64,000 nt of DNA, from NCBI RefSeq assembly GCF_024756275.1, contig NZ_JANUGQ010000029.1, positions 1 through 64,000 of the forward strand, in the 5' to 3' direction. Made by a program: the position numbers and the translations under genes. Each line of letters begins with the position of its first letter. The first letter of the stretch is position 1. This DNA comes from Streptomyces pyxinae (lineage in GTDB: Bacteria; Actinomycetota; Actinomycetes; Streptomycetales; Streptomycetaceae). Under the pieces are notes generated by a model. The model was not told the DNA's origin. It did no database searches and saw only the letters and a program-made list of their open reading frames with translations. Of this stretch, positions 49,518 to 59,953 are shown one piece after another.

Positions 49518-50066
49518 ATGGTCACCCACGTTTCCCCCGAGGCGCCCGGCGACGAGCGCGGCGCGCTGCTGGCCTTCCTGGAGGCCCAGCGCGGCGCCCT
49601 CCGCCGTTCGGTGCACGGGCTCACCGAGGAGCGGGCCGCCTCCCGGCCCAGCGCCAGCGGGCTGTCACCCTCCGGGCTGCTCAAGCATGTCGCGGAGGTG
49701 GAGCTGGGCTGGCTGCGGATGGCCCAGGGGCGGCCCAACGAGCGGGAGCGCACCGAGGAGACCTGGGCGGACAGCTTCCGCCTGGTGGAGGGCGAGACGA
49801 TCGCCGGGACGCTGGAGTTCTGGGACGGGGTGGCCCGGGAGACCGAGGAGTTCCTGCGCTCGGTGGACAGCCTGGACGACACCTTCGCGCTGCCGCCCGC
49901 GCCCTGGTACCCGAAGGACGAGCGGGTCTCGATGCGCTGGATGGCGCTGCATCTGCTGGAGGAGTTCGCCCGGCACGCCGGCCACGCGGACGTGGTGCGG
50001 GAGTCGCTGGACGGCAAGTCCTCGCTCGACCTGGTGGCGGACGCGAGCGGCCGGCAGGGGGACTGA
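49518..50066 (+). CDS. DinB/DUF664 family protein
   Basis: A 182-residue four-helix protein of the DinB superfamily (DUF664 type). Metal ligands expected from the family appear in LLKHVAEVELGWLRMAQG and HLLEEFARHAGHADVVRE (about 150-166). WDGVARETEEFL lies between. Members include mycothiol- and bacillithiol-dependent transferases, but the substrate here is unknown. ATG 49518 is chosen after GGAGAGGCGG; an earlier in-frame ATG (49461) has no site. Confidence 0.85.
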   Translation: MVTHVSPEAPGDERGALLAFLEAQRGALRRSVHGLTEERAASRPSASGLSPSGLLKHVAEVELGWLRMAQGRPNERERTEETWADSFRLVEGETIAGTLEFWDGVARETEEFLRSVDSLDDTFALPPAPWYPKDERVSMRWMALHLLEEFARHAGHADVVRESLDGKSSLDLVADASGRQGD

Positions 50067-50267
50067 GGCCGCACGGGTGACGGGGACACGGCCGCGCCCG
50101 CGCGTCTCCGGGGACCCGGCGCCCGGCTCCCCGCGTCCCCCGGGCCCGGCCCCCGGCCGCCCGAGCCCGGCCGCCGAGCCCGGCCCCCGGAGCCGTATCC
50201 CCGCCCGGGCCGGCCCGGCCCGCTGCGTACCCTTGCCCTGGTCAGCACTGACGAGACAGGGGTGCAC

Positions 50268-50909
50268 ATGTCGGCCATCCGGCTGCTGGTCCTCGGCGCC
50301 GTGCGGCAGCACGGGCGGGCGCACGGCTACCAGATCCGCAACGATCTGGAGTACTGGGGCGCCCACGAGTGGTCCAACGCCAAGCCGGGGTCGATCTACC
50401 ACGCGCTCAAGCAGATGGCCAAGCAGGGGCTGCTGCACGCCTACGAGACCGCCCCGAGCACCGCGGGCGGACCACCGCGCACCGAGTACGAGATCACCGA
50501 GCGCGGCACCGAGGAGTTCCTGGCGCTGCTCCGCGCCGGGCTGGCCTCGCCGGACGCCGGGCCGGACTCCCTCGCCGGGGCGCTCGGCTTCATGGTGGAG
50601 CTGGAGCGCGCCGAGGTGCTGGAGCTGCTGGCCGAGCGGGTGGCGGCGCTGCGGCGGTGGCGGGACGCGGTCACCGAGTACTACACCCCGGCCGAGGGCC
50701 CCGAGCGGCTGGGCCACATCGGCGAGATCATGAACCTCTGGGTGCACTCCGCCGACACCGGCGCCGAGTGGACCCGGGGCCTGGTCCGGCGCGTCGAGGA
50801 GGGCGCGTACACCTTCGCCGGGGAGGGGGAGCCCTTCGTCGGCGTGCTGCCCGAGGGCGAGGAGAACCCGTACGCCACCGGGGTCCGGCACCCCGGCGAC
50901 GCCCGCTGA
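50268..50909 (+). CDS. PadR-family regulator
   Basis: A 213-residue PadR regulator. The winged helix at the start is IRLLVLGAVRQHGRAHGYQI, GSIYHALKQMAKQGLLHAYE and RTEYEITERGTEEFLALL. The C-terminal helices form the dimer (VELERAEVLELLAERVAALR). ATG 50268 has AGGGG five bases upstream. It precedes a drug-type ABC exporter whose promoter region holds two copies of a TCAAGTTTGA palindrome, the likely operator. Confidence 0.9.
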   Translation: MSAIRLLVLGAVRQHGRAHGYQIRNDLEYWGAHEWSNAKPGSIYHALKQMAKQGLLHAYETAPSTAGGPPRTEYEITERGTEEFLALLRAGLASPDAGPDSLAGALGFMVELERAEVLELLAERVAALRRWRDAVTEYYTPAEGPERLGHIGEIMNLWVHSADTGAEWTRGLVRRVEEGAYTFAGEGEPFVGVLPEGEENPYATGVRHPGDAR

Positions 50910-50974
50910 CCGGCTTCCGCCGGCCGGCCTGACGCCGGCGAGGGCGAACGCTCCGGCGCTGTGGCCCGAGCCAC

Positions 50975-51039
50975 TGATCAAGTTTGATTAATGGCCGGGG
51001 AAGGCTTACTCTTCCGGGCTCGTAGTCAAGTTTGACTAC
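50975..51039 (+). promoter_or_regulatory. Twin PadR operators before the ABC exporter
   Basis: TGATCAAGTTTGATTA (50975-50990) and GTAGTCAAGTTTGACTAC (51022-51039) share the core TCAAGTTTGA, a palindrome around a GT centre. They are spaced 48-49 bases centre to centre in the 170-bp gap between padR and the ATPase gene. Confidence 0.65.
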
Positions 51040-51079
51040 AGAGCTCCCTCAGGGGGCCGGGGAGGAGCGGAGGAGAGGC

Positions 51080-52194
<1,115 letters not shown>

Positions 52195-52198
<4 letters not shown>

Positions 52199-52989
52199 GC
52201 GCGCTGACCTGGGCGGCGGCCGATTCCTGGACCATGACCCGGCGGGAGCTGGCGCACTGGGCCCGGCAGCCCGGACAGCTGATCGTCGGGCTGGTCTTCC
52301 CGGTGATGCTGCTGTTGGTGTTCGGCCATCTGATCGGCGGCGGCCGGGGCGTCGACGGCGCGTACATCGACTTCCTGGTCCCCGGCATGCTGGCCCTCAC
52401 CATGGCCTTCGGGCTGGAGTCGACCATGCTCGCGGTGACCCAGGACCTCAACAAGGGCGTGATCGACCGCTTCCGGGCCATGCCGATGGCCGACGGGGCG
52501 GTCCTGGTCGGGCGGTCGGTCGCGGACATGCTCCAGTCGGCGGTGGGCCTGGCCGTGCTGCTGGCGGTCGGGTACGCGGTGGGCTGGCGGCCCGGTGGCG
52601 GGGCCGGGGCGCTCCTGGCCACCGCGGGGCTGCTGCTCCTGCTGCGTCTCGCCATGCTGTGGGTCGGCATCCAGCTCGCGATGGTGGCCGGGCGGCCGGA
52701 GCTGGTGCAGGCGGTGCAGATCCTGGTCTGGCCGGTGGGCTTCCTCTCCAACGCGTTCGCGGCGCCCGTGTCGATGCCCGGCTGGCTGGCGGCGGCCGTG
52801 GAGTGGAACCCGGTCTCGGCCACCGCGACGGCGGTACGGGAGCTGGTCGGCTCGCCCGGGGCGGTCGCGGCGGCGGGTGACTCCTGGGCGGCCCAGCACG
52901 CCGGGGCGCTGGCGGTGGCCTGGCCGCTGCTGCTGCTCGCGGTCTTCTTCCCGCTCGCGGTGGGCCGGTTCCGGCGGCTCAGCCGCTGA
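52195..52989 (+). CDS. ABC-2 type permease (DrrB-like)
   Basis: A 264-residue integral membrane protein with six predicted helices. Early segments are TMTRRELAHWARQPGQLIVG and LVFPVMLLLVFGHLIGGG, then FLVPGMLALTMAFGLESTML, the DrrB signature DRFRAMPMADGAVLVGRS, and WNPVSATATAVRELVG before the last helix. ATG 52195 overlaps the ATPase stop (ATGA). It forms the membrane channel of the exporter. Confidence 0.92.
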
Positions 52990-53069
52990 GCGGCGGCGGA
53001 CCGCCGCCGGTGGGGCCGGTGCGCCCCGGCCCCGGCCCCACCGGGACCGGGGCCGGGGCGGCTGCGGGC

Positions 53070-53100
53070 TTGCACCTCACGCGGCGTGAGGCGCCAGAGT
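53070..53100 (+). promoter_or_regulatory. MerR-type tipA promoter with 19-bp spacer and operator
   Basis: TTGCAC (53070-53075) and CAGAGT (53095-53100) are separated by 19 bases, too long for normal use. The spacer region carries the inverted repeat CCTCACGCGGCGTGAGG (53075-53091). This is the arrangement by which MerR proteins such as TipA activate and untwist promoters. Confidence 0.75.
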
Positions 53101-53153
53101 CGGGGGCGTACCGGAAAACGAGCGGTACCGAGAGAAGAAGGGAGCGGGAAGCC

Positions 53154-53915
53154 ATGGGCTGGTCCGTGGGACAGGTCGCGGGTTTCGCCGGGGTGACGGT
53201 GCGCACGCTGCACCACTACGACGAGATCGGGCTGCTCTCCCCGAGCGGCCGCAGCCACGCGGGGCACCGGCGGTACGACGACGCCGACCTCGACCGGTTG
53301 CAGCAGATCCTGTTCTACCGGCGGCTCGGCTTCCCGCTCGACGAGGTCGCGGCCCTGCTGGACGACCCCGGCGCGGACCCGAGGGAGCACCTGCGCAGGC
53401 AGCACTCCCTCCTGACCGCGCGGATCGGGGAGCTCCAGCGGATGGCCGAGGCCGTCGAGCACGCCATGGAGGCGAAGAGCATGGGCATCACCCTGACCCC
53501 CGAGGAGCGGTTCGAGGTCTTCGGGGAGCACGACCCGGAGCAGTACGCCGAGGAGACCGAGCGGCGCTGGGGGAACACCGAGGCGTACGCCGAGTCCCAG
53601 CGCCGGACGGCCGGCTACACCAAGGCCGACTGGCAGCGCCACCGCGACGAGTCGGAGGACTGGTACGCCCGCTACACGGCGCTGCTGGCCGAGGGCGAGC
53701 CCCCGGCCGGCGAGCGGGCGACGGAGCTGGCGGAGGAGCACCGCCGCCGGATCACCGACTGGTTCCACGACTGCCCGCACGCGATGCACCGGTGCCTGGG
53801 CGAGATGTATGTGACCGACGAGCGCTTCCGCCGGCACTTCGAGGAGCGGGCGCCCGGCTTCGCGGAGCACCTGCGCGCGGCGATCGACGCCAACGCGGCC
53901 CGGTACGGCGCCTGA
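53154..53915 (+). CDS. tipA: TipA, MerR-family thiopeptide-responsive regulator
   Basis: A 253-residue TipAL, the exact length of the known protein. The MerR HTH is SVGQVAGFAGVTVRTLHHYD and EIGLLSPSGRSHAGHRRYDD, followed by a coiled-coil helix to about 108. The TipAS drug-binding domain starts at Met110 (MGITLTPEERFEVFG). Both cysteines, Cys207 (HDCPHA) and Cys214 (HRCLGE), are present; Cys214 is the residue that captures thiostrepton. The Met110 codon (53481) has GGAGG eight bases upstream, so TipAS can be made alone. The operator lies at 53075-53091. Confidence 0.93.
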   Translation: MGWSVGQVAGFAGVTVRTLHHYDEIGLLSPSGRSHAGHRRYDDADLDRLQQILFYRRLGFPLDEVAALLDDPGADPREHLRRQHSLLTARIGELQRMAEAVEHAMEAKSMGITLTPEERFEVFGEHDPEQYAEETERRWGNTEAYAESQRRTAGYTKADWQRHRDESEDWYARYTALLAEGEPPAGERATELAEEHRRRITDWFHDCPHAMHRCLGEMYVTDERFRRHFEERAPGFAEHLRAAIDANAARYGA

Positions 53916-54150
53916 CCTGCCGGAACGGGGCCGGCCCCGCGCCCATGGGCCCGGACCGGTCCCGCTCCGGGGCCCTTCCGGGCTCGTTCCGGAGCCGTTC
54001 CGGGCTCGCTCCGGGTCCGTTCCGGCGGAAGGTGTGGAGGCCGGACGGAGGGGCGGTGAGGGGCGCTGGAACCCGGGCGTCCGGCGTGGCGTTGATAGCT
54101 TTGGGCTGCCGTCCTCTCCGCCCCACCCAACCTCTGGAGCTTCCGAACCC
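53916..54150. other. Gene-free gap with TTCCGGGCTCG-type repeats
   Basis: About 235 bases between tipA and the DedA gene. A GGGGCCGGCCCC palindrome just after tipA may be its terminator. Degenerate 12-bp TTCCGGGCTCG units occupy about 53965-54025. The last 60 bases hold the DedA gene's leader. Confidence 0.5.
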
Positions 54151-55140
54151 GTGAATACGCTCGCGCTCGGACCGAGCTGGCTGGATCCGGACTATCTGAT
54201 CCAGACCTTCGGCCTCATCGGTGTCCTGGTCATCGTCTTCGCGGAATCGGGCCTGCTCATCGGGTTCTTCCTGCCCGGGGACGCGCTGCTCTTCACCACC
54301 GGTCTGCTGGTCGCCACCGACAAGCTGAACCACCCGCTGTGGCTGGTCTGCACCCTGATCGTGGTGGCCGCCGTCGTCGGTGACCAGGTGGGCTATCTCT
54401 TCGGCCGCAAGGTCGGCCCGGCGCTCTTCAAGCGCCCGGACTCCCGCCTCTTCAAGCAGGAGAACGTCGAGAAGGCGCACGAGTTCTTCGAGAAGCACGG
54501 CCCGAAGTCGCTGATCCTGGCGCGGTTCGTGCCGATCGTGCGGACCTTCACGCCGATCATCGCGGGCGTCAGCCGGATGAACTACCGCTCGTTCATCGTC
54601 TTCAACGTGATCGGCGGACTGATCTGGGGCGTCGGGGTGACCGTGCTGGGCGCCTCGCTCGGCAAGGTCGAGTTCGTGCACAAGAACATCGAGCTGATCC
54701 TCATCCTGATCGTGCTGATCTCGGTGGTGCCGATCGTGATCGAGTACCTGCGCGCCCGCTCCCAGGGCAAGAAGGCGGCCGGTGCCGACTCCGACGACTC
54801 CCGGCGCGGCCCGGCCGACACCGCCCCGCTCCCGCAGGCCTTCCACCCGTCCGAGGACGGGTACCCGTCCCACGAGGACGCGTACCCGTCCCCGGACTCG
54901 TACCAGCCCCAGCCGGGCCCGTACCGGGCCGACCAGGACCCGTACCAGGGCCAGGAGCCGTACCGGGCCCAGCAGGACCCGTACCAGCGGTCCCCCCAGG
55001 GCGGCCAGTACCCGTACCAGCCCCGGCAGGACGCGTACCAGCAGCCGCAGGACCCGTACCAGCAGTCCCAGCCGCAGCAGCAGCCGTATCAGCAGGAGCA
55101 GCCGCAGAACCCGCAGCGCGGCCGGCACGCCAAGCGCTGA
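54151..55140 (+). CDS. DedA-family membrane protein with a Tyr/Gln/Pro repeat tail
   Basis: A 329-residue DedA/SNARE-associated (VTT domain) protein, a family linked to undecaprenyl-phosphate and phospholipid flipping. The conserved block is ESGLLIGFFLPGDALLFTTG (about 32-51), then GYLFGRKVGPALF and LARFVPIVRTFTPIIAGV with SRMNYRSF. About five membrane helices end near 205. The last 110 residues are hydrophilic, with many DPYQ/PYQ repeats (QDPYQQSQ). GTG 54151 has TGGAG upstream. The repeat tail is not part of the usual family. Confidence 0.9.
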   Translation: MNTLALGPSWLDPDYLIQTFGLIGVLVIVFAESGLLIGFFLPGDALLFTTGLLVATDKLNHPLWLVCTLIVVAAVVGDQVGYLFGRKVGPALFKRPDSRLFKQENVEKAHEFFEKHGPKSLILARFVPIVRTFTPIIAGVSRMNYRSFIVFNVIGGLIWGVGVTVLGASLGKVEFVHKNIELILILIVLISVVPIVIEYLRARSQGKKAAGADSDDSRRGPADTAPLPQAFHPSEDGYPSHEDAYPSPDSYQPQPGPYRADQDPYQGQEPYRAQQDPYQRSPQGGQYPYQPRQDAYQQPQDPYQQSQPQQQPYQQEQPQNPQRGRHAKR

Positions 55141-55183
55141 GCCCGGCTCCGCCGGGCCCGGCGGAGCAGGCCGAGGCGGAGCC

Positions 55184-56863
55184 TCAGAAGCCGCGCGTCC
55201 GCTTGGCCGCGCGGCGGGCGCTGGCCTTGGCCGGGGCCAGCATGAACATCCGGGCCATCTCACCGCCCAGGTTCACCCCGATCGCGATGGCCAGCGCCAG
55301 GGCCGCCGCCCGGGCGAGCGAGCTGAGCCCGTCGTTGAGGTTGTTCTGCGCGATGTTCAGCACCCCGAGATAGGTGGCGCTACCGGGCAGCAGCGGGCCG
55401 ATCGCGGCGGTCACGTACGGCAGTGACGAGGTGTGCTGGTACCGGGCCATCAGCTGTCCGAAGAGGCCCACCAGACCGGCCGCGGCGGCCGTCGCCAGCT
55501 CCCGGGAGCCATTGGCGGTCACGGCGATCGCGGCGTACGTCACCCAGGCCACCCCGCCGCTGAAGGCCACGAAGAGCACGGTGGATCGTTCCTGCTGGAG
55601 CAGGACCGCGAAGGCCGCCGCCAGCACCATGGCGGCCACTATCTGGACGACCGGCCGCTCCTCGGCCTGGAGGGCGGCCTCCGGGCTGAGCTTGGCGCCC
55701 AGCTGCACCCCCACGTAGAGCGCGCTGAGCACGCCGACCACGATGCCGACGAAGAAGTATCCGACCTCCAGCAGCCGCGCCGCCGCGGTGATGTAGAAGC
55801 CGGTCAGTCCGTCCTGCACGGCGGCCACCAGCACCCGCCCCGGGATCAGCGCGAACAGCCCACCGGTGATCACCGCCGAGGGCTTCAGCCCGGCGTGCAG
55901 CAGACTCACCGTCACGCCCAGCGCGGCGGGCGGCACCGCCGCCACCGCGAACTGGTAGAACTCCGGCAGTCCGCGCCCGGCGCAGAGCCAGGCCAGCCGG
56001 TCGCCCAGCATCGCGCCCGCCGCCGTGATCAGGAAGACCGCGAGTCCGCCGCCGAGCAGCATCGAGGCCGCGCCCGCCAGCAGTCCGGCGGCGACCGTGA
56101 GCACCCAGCCGGGGTAGGGATGGCGGTTCCGCCGTATCTCCGCCAGCCGCCGGTACGCCTCCTCCAGGGTGGTCTCGGAGCCCTCCGCGTTGATGTCCGC
56201 GACCAGCGCGTAGACCGCGGAGAGCCGGGTGTAGTCGGTGCCCCGGCGGCGTACCGTCCGGTTCGCCGTCACCGGGTCGTCCACCAGCGAGGGCTGATAC
56301 GTGATCGAGAGCAGGGTGAAGGTGACCGTCGGCTCGCAGCGGTCCAGCCCGTAGGAGCGGCAGATCGCGAACATCGCCGCCTCGACGTCCTCCGCGCCCT
56401 CGCCCCCGGCCAGCAGCAGTTCGCCGATCCGGAGGGTCAGGTCGAGCACGCGCGGCACGGCGGGACCGGATTCGTCCTGTCGCTGCACCGCCTCCGGCAC
56501 CGGCCGTTCGCTCACCGGTATCCGCAGCATGGTGCGCATCCGGTCCTGCCAGGGCGCGTCCCGGGGGAGGGTGAGCGCCGGGAAGCCGTGGGCCGGGGTG
56601 AAGGCGGGCGGGGAGTGCTGCGCGCTGTACGTGGAGGGCCGCGCGAACGCCGATCCCTCGGGCTCGGCGGCCGGGGCCTCCGGCGCCTGCCCCAGACCGG
56701 CCGGGAAGGCGAACTCCGAGGTGGGCTGGTCGAGATCGGGAAGCGGCGGCTGCTCCACCCCGGCCGGCGGGGTGAACGCGCTGCGCCCCTCGTCCGCCTG
56801 CGGCTTCCGGTCCTCCACGGCCTCCGGCTGCTCAGCCACCACGGTGTTCGTCCTCACTCCCAT
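55184..56863 (-). CDS. ThrE-family threonine/serine exporter
   Basis: A 559-residue membrane transporter. After about 120 disordered residues, the ThrE soluble start is VLDLTLRIGELLLAGGEGAE and DVEAAMFAICRSYGLDRCEP. Membrane helices follow from about 255 (TVAAGLLAGAASMLLGGGLA) to 535, covering both the ThrE and ThrB/DUF3815-like halves in one chain, as in Corynebacterium ThrE. ATG 56863 is listed; GTG 56842 with an AGGA site is an alternative. It converges with the DedA gene. Confidence 0.87.
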   Translation of the reverse strand: MGVRTNTVVAEQPEAVEDRKPQADEGRSAFTPPAGVEQPPLPDLDQPTSEFAFPAGLGQAPEAPAAEPEGSAFARPSTYSAQHSPPAFTPAHGFPALTLPRDAPWQDRMRTMLRIPVSERPVPEAVQRQDESGPAVPRVLDLTLRIGELLLAGGEGAEDVEAAMFAICRSYGLDRCEPTVTFTLLSITYQPSLVDDPVTANRTVRRRGTDYTRLSAVYALVADINAEGSETTLEEAYRRLAEIRRNRHPYPGWVLTVAAGLLAGAASMLLGGGLAVFLITAAGAMLGDRLAWLCAGRGLPEFYQFAVAAVPPAALGVTVSLLHAGLKPSAVITGGLFALIPGRVLVAAVQDGLTGFYITAAARLLEVGYFFVGIVVGVLSALYVGVQLGAKLSPEAALQAEERPVVQIVAAMVLAAAFAVLLQQERSTVLFVAFSGGVAWVTYAAIAVTANGSRELATAAAAGLVGLFGQLMARYQHTSSLPYVTAAIGPLLPGSATYLGVLNIAQNNLNDGLSSLARAAALALAIAIGVNLGGEMARMFMLAPAKASARRAAKRTRGF

Positions 56864-57517
56864 CCGACCCGTGTGCCCAGTATGGGCATGCCCAAGAGAG
56901 CGGCGCGCACGGGCCCGGGTGAGCGGAACCGGGCCGTCCGGTGAACGGCCGGGCAGGCCCGCGCGGATGGCCGGCCCAGGTCACCGCCGCCACCCGGCCC
57001 GCCGGCCCTGGTCCGCTCACGACGGCGGGCCCGGCCACGGGCACGAGCGCGGCCACCGACGGCGGACACGACCACCGACGGCCACCACGGCGGCGGGCGG
57101 CAGGGCACGAGCGCGGCCACAGCCTCGCGGCGGTGCACGACAAAGGGACGGCCGGCCCGGACGCCATGGGCGCGGCCTCGGGCGGCAGGGCGCGAGCGCG
57201 ATCACGGCGACGGGTGGCGGGGCGTGAGCGCGGCCCCGGACGGTCGGCCCGACAGCGGGCCCGCCCACGGGCACGAGTGCGGCCACCGGCCACCGACGGC
57301 GGCCACGGCGACGGACGGCGAGCACGAGCACGGTCAGCGCCGGCGGGCACGGGCGCGGCCCCGGCCGACCCGGGCGCGGACACGGCGACGGGCGGTGCTC
57401 CCCGAGGGAAGACACCGCCCGTACGGCGATCAGGTGATCAGGTGATCAGCGGCGAGCGCTCGGCGCCCGCGACCGGCCCCGGCGCAGCAGCCGGCGCGCC
57501 CGGTGAGCGGGGTGCGC
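56864..57517. other. Gene-free GC-rich region with degenerate repeats
   Basis: About 650 bases between the ThrE-type gene and ppa. Irregular GGGCACGAGCGCGGCCACC- and CGGCGGGC-type units recur. Open frames on both strands encode Arg/Ala/Gly/Pro-rich peptides without family resemblance. A GGTGATCA direct repeat lies near 57432-57446. No gene recognised. Confidence 0.55.
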
Positions 57518-58012
57518 TCAGTGCGCGCCGCCCTGCGCCTCCAGGCGCTTGTAGGAGGCCTCGATCTCGGCCTCGGCCTCGGTGCGGCCCACCCAGTTGG
57601 CCCCCTCGACCGACTTGCCGGGCTCCAGGTCCTTGTAGACCTCGAAGAAGTGCTGGATCTCCAGGCGGTCGAACTCCGAGACGTGGTGGATGTCCCGCAG
57701 GTGCTCCACGCGCGGGTCGGAGGCCGGCACGCAGAGCAGCTTGTCGTCGCCGCCCGCCTCGTCGGTCATCCGGAACATGCCGATCGCGCGGCACTTGATC
57801 AGGCAACCGGGGAAGGTCGGCTCGTCCAGGAGAACGAGGGCGTCCAGCGGGTCGCCGTCCTCGCCCAGGGTGTTCTCCACGAAGCCGTAGTCGGCCGGGT
57901 AGCTGGTCGAGGTGAAGAGGCGGCGGTCCAGCCGGATGCGGCCGGTCTCGTGGTCCACCTCGTACTTGTTCCGCGAACCCTTCGGGATCTCGATGGTGAC
58001 GTCGAACTCCAC
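57518..58012 (-). CDS. ppa: Inorganic pyrophosphatase
   Basis: A 164-residue family I inorganic pyrophosphatase that hydrolyses pyrophosphate and pulls biosynthesis forward. IEIPKGSRNKYEVDHETG holds the N-terminal active-site Lys and Glu. The signature is GEDGDPLDALVLLDEPTFPG with its Asp cluster (about 51-70), and DDKLLCVPASDPR is typical. GTG 58012 is chosen because AGGAG lies about seven bases upstream and the family starts at this VEFDVTIE; the ATG at 58036 adds eight residues. Divergent from dacB. Confidence 0.95.
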   Translation of the reverse strand: MEFDVTIEIPKGSRNKYEVDHETGRIRLDRRLFTSTSYPADYGFVENTLGEDGDPLDALVLLDEPTFPGCLIKCRAIGMFRMTDEAGGDDKLLCVPASDPRVEHLRDIHHVSEFDRLEIQHFFEVYKDLEPGKSVEGANWVGRTEAEAEIEASYKRLEAQGGAH

Positions 58013-58182
58013 GGGTGGCTCCTCCAAGATCAACACAACTGTCGGTGAAATACGTCGGGTGACACTGCGCCCCCAGCAGGATCGGACCGCCGTACTTCAC
58101 CGGGGGTGCCGAGCTCAAGGCACAACTCAGTGGTTAAGTGTCCCTCACGCCACCATGTGCACGCGAAAGGGGCTGGTCAGCC

Positions 58183-59784
58183 GTGCTGGAGCCGAAGGCA
58201 GTACAGCTTGTCGCGGGCTCCGCCGTGCTCGGTCTGCTCCTGGCCACCGGTGCCGCCGCCCTCGCCGGCCCGTGGGACTCGGGCCAGCGTACGGCCGAGC
58301 GGGTCAGAGCAAGCGCCCGGCCCGTCACGGGTGGCGCAGATCACGGCCCGGGCGCCCCGGGGAGCGGCCCCGGTGACCGTACGGACGGGGCCTCCGGCGA
58401 CCGTACGGACGGAGCCTCCGGCGACCGCGAGGACGGGGCCTCCGGCGACCGTCGGCCGGGCCCCGCCGCGGTCCCGTCCCCGGCGCCCAGCGCCGCCGCC
58501 GTGCTCGCCGCCCTCAGACCCGCCCCGGCCGCGCCGTCCGGGAAGCCGGAGCCCGGGACCTCCGGGCGGACCCCGGCCCCGGGGGAGCGGCCGGCCGCCG
58601 GGAAGCCCCCGGCCGGGCTCGCCGCCCTGCTCGACCCGCTGCTGGCCGATCCGGCGCTCGGCCCCCGGCACACCGCCGTGGTGGTGGACGCCGTCACCGG
58701 CAAGGAGCTGTACGGCAAGGGCGCGGCCGATCCGATGACACCCGCCTCCACGGCCAAGCTGGCCACCGCCGCCGCCGCGCTCGGCGCCCTGGGCCCGGAC
58801 CACCGCATTCCGACCACCGTGGTGGCCGCCCCGGACGGCCGGAGCGTCACCCTGGTGGGCGGCGGCGACCCGACCCTGGACCGGCCGCGGCTCACCGCGC
58901 TGGCCCGGGACACCGCCCGGGCCCTGCGCGCCCGGAAGATCACCGGCGTCCGGCTCTCCTACGACACCTCCCGCTACCGGGGTCCCGAGCGCCACCCGAT
59001 CGGCCCCAACGAGAACCTCGCCCCGATCAGCCCGCTGATGACCGACGAGGGCCGGCTCGACGGCTCGGCCGCCGGTCCGGCCCCCCGTTCGGACGATCCG
59101 GCCGGGGACACCGCCCGGAGCTTCGCCGCGCTGCTCACCGAGGCGGGCGTCCGCACCGAGGGTCCGCCCGCCCATGCCGGGGCCCCGCGCCGCGCCACCA
59201 CCCTGGCGTCCACCCTCTCGGCGCCGCTCTCCGCGCTGGTCGAGCGCGCCCTGACGGAGAGCGACAACGACCTGGCCGAGGCGCTGGCCCGGGCGACCGT
59301 GCTGGCCGCCGGCCGGCCGGCCGCCCTCACCGCCACCGACGCGGCGGTACGCGGCCGGCTCGCCGGGCTGGGGCTGCCGCTGGCCGGCACCCGGTTCGGG
59401 GACGGCAGCGGGCTCGACCGGGGCGACCGGGTCTCCGCCCGGCTGCTCGCCGGCCTGCTCGCCCGGGCCGCCGACCCCCGCCACCCGGAGCTGCGCCCGA
59501 TCCTCACCGGACTGCCCGTCGGCGGCTTCACCGGCACTCTGAAGGATCGTTACTCCTCCCCGGCGGCGGGCGCCGGTCTGATCCGCGCCAAGACCGGGAC
59601 GCTCACCGGGGTGAACGCCCTGGCGGGCACCGTCGTCGGGGCCGGCGGCCGGCTGCTGGCCTTCGCCTTCCTGGCCGACGGGACCGATTCCCCGGACGCC
59701 GCCCAGGCCGCCCTGGACCGGCTGGCCGCCGCCCTGGCCCCGGCCGCCGCGTCCGCTCCCTCGCCCCCGGCCGCGTCGGACTGA
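58183..59784 (+). CDS. dacB: D-alanyl-D-alanine carboxypeptidase/endopeptidase (PBP4 type)
   Basis: A 533-residue S13 penicillin-binding protein that trims peptidoglycan peptides outside the membrane. The N-terminal signal-anchor is VQLVAGSAVLGLLLATGAA. A disordered linker with three 24-bp repeats (58372-58443, GDRTDGAS units) follows. The catalytic motifs are Ser189-Thr-Ala-Lys192, Ser360-Asp-Asn362 and Lys470-Thr-Gly472. GTG 58183 has AAAGGGG upstream. Followed by the metalloprotease, tilS and hpt in the same direction. Confidence 0.93.
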   Translation: MLEPKAVQLVAGSAVLGLLLATGAAALAGPWDSGQRTAERVRASARPVTGGADHGPGAPGSGPGDRTDGASGDRTDGASGDREDGASGDRRPGPAAVPSPAPSAAAVLAALRPAPAAPSGKPEPGTSGRTPAPGERPAAGKPPAGLAALLDPLLADPALGPRHTAVVVDAVTGKELYGKGAADPMTPASTAKLATAAAALGALGPDHRIPTTVVAAPDGRSVTLVGGGDPTLDRPRLTALARDTARALRARKITGVRLSYDTSRYRGPERHPIGPNENLAPISPLMTDEGRLDGSAAGPAPRSDDPAGDTARSFAALLTEAGVRTEGPPAHAGAPRRATTLASTLSAPLSALVERALTESDNDLAEALARATVLAAGRPAALTATDAAVRGRLAGLGLPLAGTRFGDGSGLDRGDRVSARLLAGLLARAADPRHPELRPILTGLPVGGFTGTLKDRYSSPAAGAGLIRAKTGTLTGVNALAGTVVGAGGRLLAFAFLADGTDSPDAAQAALDRLAAALAPAAASAPSPPAASD

Positions 59785-59953
59785 CCGGTACGCCCGCCCG
59801 GGGCGTGGTGCCTCCGCCCAGGGGCCGGTACGCCCGCCCGGGGCCGGCCTCCGGGGCCGTACGCCCGTCCCGGACTCCATGCCCCGGCGCCGTACGCCCG
59901 TCCCGGGGTAGTACCCCTCACCCGATCCGGGCGTCAGCACGTACGGTTGACGC

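Noticed and set aside
53154..53915. Thiopeptide biosynthetic cluster around tipA
   Set aside because: No cyclodehydratase, dehydratase, pyridine synthase or precursor gene lies in the window; tipA is commonly found alone.
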